Origin: Desulfurellales bacterium
GTDB lineage: Bacteria > Campylobacterota_A > Desulfurellia > Desulfurellales > Hippeaceae
Direction of reading: 5' to 3'
Assembly (NCBI GenBank): GCA_027074255.1
Contig: JALTDI010000176.1
Span: 1-7,256, forward strand
DNA length: 7,256 nucleotides
In this document: one piece after another, positions 5,917 to 7,256 of the stretch
Layout of the letters: each line of letters begins with the position of its first letter
Numbering within the stretch: the first letter of the stretch is position 1
Translations under genes and position numbers: made by a program
Notes under the pieces: model-generated
What the model saw: the letters and a program-made list of their open reading frames with translations, nothing else
Told to the model about the DNA's origin: nothing
Databases searched by the model: none

Positions 5917-6772
5917 ACCCTCAGAGGTTATTTTTATCACTGGGCTGTCCGGTTCCGGGAAAAGCACAGCTTTGGACGCCTTTGAGGATACGGGCTATTT
6001 CTGCATAGACAATTTACCGCTTGATCTGTTTAACAAGCTCATAGACCTCATAGAATACGCCAATATAGGCATAAGCAAACTTGCCATTGCCTCGGACATA
6101 AGAGACATAAATATTAAAAACAAACTGAAAAATATAAAAGAATGGCTCAAAGAAAACTCAATCAACACAAATATAATTTTTTTGGAAGCTAAAAAAGACG
6201 TTATCATTAAGAGATACGAACAGACAAGAAGAAATCACCCCTTGAGTGTGATTAAAAAGATAAGCTTAACACAGGCCATAGATGAAGAGTTTGAGCTTAT
6301 GAGGGACGTTAAAAAAATATCCGATATACAGATAGATACATCGTCCATATCGCCTAATGCTCTGCGGAGGTTTATTTTCAATCAATTCTCAAAGAACGGT
6401 AAGCTGATTATAAACCTCATATCATTCGGTTTTAAGTTCGGAATACCGATAGAAAGCGATAATGTATTTGACATAAGATTTATACCCAATCCCTATTTTA
6501 TAGAAAAATTAAAAAACACAACCGGACTTAACGAAGAGACAAAAGAGTTTGTTTTATCTCAGAATGAAACAAAAAGCTTTTTAAACATAATTGAGCCTGT
6601 ATTAAAAGAGCTAATTCCGCTTTATGAAAAAGAAGGAAAAAGTTATTTGACAATATCCATAGGATGTACCGGCGGAAGACACAGATCAGTAGTGCTTGTA
6701 GAATATCTCAAAAATTTTATTGAGACCATAGGGTTTGATGTAAAAATTTTTCATAGAGATATAGAGAGGTGA
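5909..6772 (+). CDS. rapZ: RapZ/YvcJ family nucleotide-binding protein (RNase adapter)
   Basis: In E. coli RapZ binds the sRNAs GlmY/GlmZ and guides RNase E to control glucosamine-6-phosphate synthase. Elsewhere the family is a nucleotide-binding regulator of unclear role. The 287 residues match E. coli RapZ in length (284). The P-loop GLSGSGKST is at 12-20, followed by the family segment GYFCIDNLPLDL, then FDIRFIPNPYFIEKLKNTTG in the C-terminal domain and GCTGGRHRSV at 252-261. The protein ends directly after HRDIER, without the lysine/arginine-rich tail that E. coli RapZ uses for RNA contact, so sRNA binding of that kind is doubtful. The start lies inside ptsN (8-bp overlap) with only a weak ribosome site, suggesting coupling. 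pyrB follows after three bases. The family call is firm; the function in this organism is not. Confidence 0.93.
   Translation: MNRPSEVIFITGLSGSGKSTALDAFEDTGYFCIDNLPLDLFNKLIDLIEYANIGISKLAIASDIRDINIKNKLKNIKEWLKENSINTNIIFLEAKKDVIIKRYEQTRRNHPLSVIKKISLTQAIDEEFELMRDVKKISDIQIDTSSISPNALRRFIFNQFSKNGKLIINLISFGFKFGIPIESDNVFDIRFIPNPYFIEKLKNTTGLNEETKEFVLSQNETKSFLNIIEPVLKELIPLYEKEGKSYLTISIGCTGGRHRSVVLVEYLKNFIETIGFDVKIFHRDIER
6766..6772 (+). promoter_or_regulatory. Ribosome binding site of pyrB overlapping the rapZ stop
   Basis: GAGGTGA includes the rapZ stop codon TGA and has its GAGG core six bases before the pyrB ATG at 6776. It decides the pyrB start and ties pyrB to the operon. Confidence 0.7.
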
Positions 6773-6775
6773 GAT

Positions 6776-7256
6776 ATGAATTTTCTCGGCATTAAATATT
6801 TATCAAAAAACGATATAAATTCAATAGTAAAAACAGCACTATCATATAAAAAAGATGCTGATCTTTTTAAAAATAAGCTCGAAGGCAAAAACATAATAAC
6901 AATTTTTTTTGAAAACAGCACAAGGACAAAAACATCATTTGAGATAGCTGCAAAAAAAATGGGGGCTGATGTCATTAATATAGATTATGAAAAATCAAGC
7001 CTCAAAAAAGGAGAAACAGACTTTGACACAATACAAAACCTAAGTGCCATGCATCCGGATGCCTTCGTCGTGCGGCATTCTAACTCCGGATATGCTTTCT
7101 TTTTAAGTCAATTTACTGATATCCCTATTATTAATGCGGGAGACGGCACAAACGAACATCCGTCTCAGGCCATACTGGATTTGATGACTATGTATGAAGC
7201 AAAGGGAAATTTGGAGAATCTTAACGTATGTATAGTAGGCGATATAATTAACAGCA
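6776..7256 (+). CDS. pyrB: Aspartate carbamoyltransferase catalytic subunit PyrB, first 160 codons (3' end outside the window)
   Basis: PyrB joins carbamoyl phosphate and L-aspartate to make N-carbamoyl-aspartate, the committed step of pyrimidine synthesis. The visible part covers the carbamoyl-phosphate domain. It has the binding motif STRTKTSF (48-55; most family members have STRTR), SSLKKGET (74-81, with Lys78 equivalent to the active-site lysine near 84 in E. coli), VVRHSNSG with Arg100, and NAGDGTNEHPSQAILDL (120-136). HPSQ rather than HPCQ argues against ornithine carbamoyltransferase. The frame is open to the edge at VGDIINS, where the aspartate domain begins; the whole enzyme would be about 300-310 residues. 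Its ribosome site overlaps the rapZ stop, so it is the seventh gene of the rightward operon. Whether a PyrI regulatory subunit or PyrC follows cannot be seen. Confidence 0.94.
   Translation, partial: MNFLGIKYLSKNDINSIVKTALSYKKDADLFKNKLEGKNIITIFFENSTRTKTSFEIAAKKMGADVINIDYEKSSLKKGETDFDTIQNLSAMHPDAFVVRHSNSGYAFFLSQFTDIPIINAGDGTNEHPSQAILDLMTMYEAKGNLENLNVCIVGDIINS

Noticed and set aside
6776..7256. Ornithine carbamoyltransferase as the identity of the last gene
   Set aside because: The motif is HPSQ, as in aspartate carbamoyltransferases, not HPCQ. The SSLKKGET loop with its lysine is also typical of PyrB.
1..7256. CRISPR arrays, tRNA/rRNA genes, insertion sequences, defence or toxin-antitoxin systems
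   Set aside because: No regularly spaced repeats, terminal inverted repeats, transposase motifs or tRNA-like stretches were seen. Almost every base is covered by recognised genes, and the largest gap is 103 bp.

Overview
This is an AT-rich, gene-dense stretch of bacterial chromosome. Nine genes and no RNA genes, mobile elements or CRISPR arrays are visible. The organism should be a diderm (Gram-negative-type) bacterium. It carries LptB, the ATPase of lipopolysaccharide export, next to sigma-54 (RpoN), and a nitrogen-PTS EIIA (PtsN) next to RapZ. The low GC content and heavy use of ATA, AGA and AGG codons, plus a stand-alone NifX-like protein and an M24 peptidase, would suit a Deferribacterota- or Desulfobacterota/Desulfurella-like anaerobe. 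That placement is an inference with low confidence.

Leftward arm (minus strand, read from right to left): radA (DNA recombination/repair ATPase), then lptB, then rpoN, which runs off the left edge of the window. lptB and rpoN share an ATGA stop/start overlap. radA starts about 100 bp from the divergent rightward arm. Its promoter is so close to the start codon that the mRNA may be leaderless.

Central divergent region (2925-3027): the only sizeable intergenic space. It holds back-to-back sigma-70-type promoters, one for each arm.

Rightward arm (plus strand): an M24 (Xaa-Pro aminopeptidase-like) metallopeptidase, a small J-domain protein, a NifX/COG1433-type small protein with a histidine-rich tail, long-form hibernation factor hpf, ptsN, rapZ and the 5' part of pyrB (aspartate carbamoyltransferase). 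The spacings are -4, +21, +14, -4, -8 and +3 bp, so this looks like a single operon, perhaps with an internal promoter before the NifX-like gene.

Working together: in many proteobacteria lptB-rpoN-hpf-ptsN-rapZ is one co-directional cluster linking envelope biogenesis, nitrogen-type sigma-54 transcription and PTS-Ntr signalling. Here the same genes are all present, but split into two divergent halves with radA and three unrelated genes between them. That rearrangement, the possible leaderless radA and several sequence variants at known functional positions are the points most worth a second look. I see no convincing undescribed system; most of the window is conserved housekeeping and regulatory genes.
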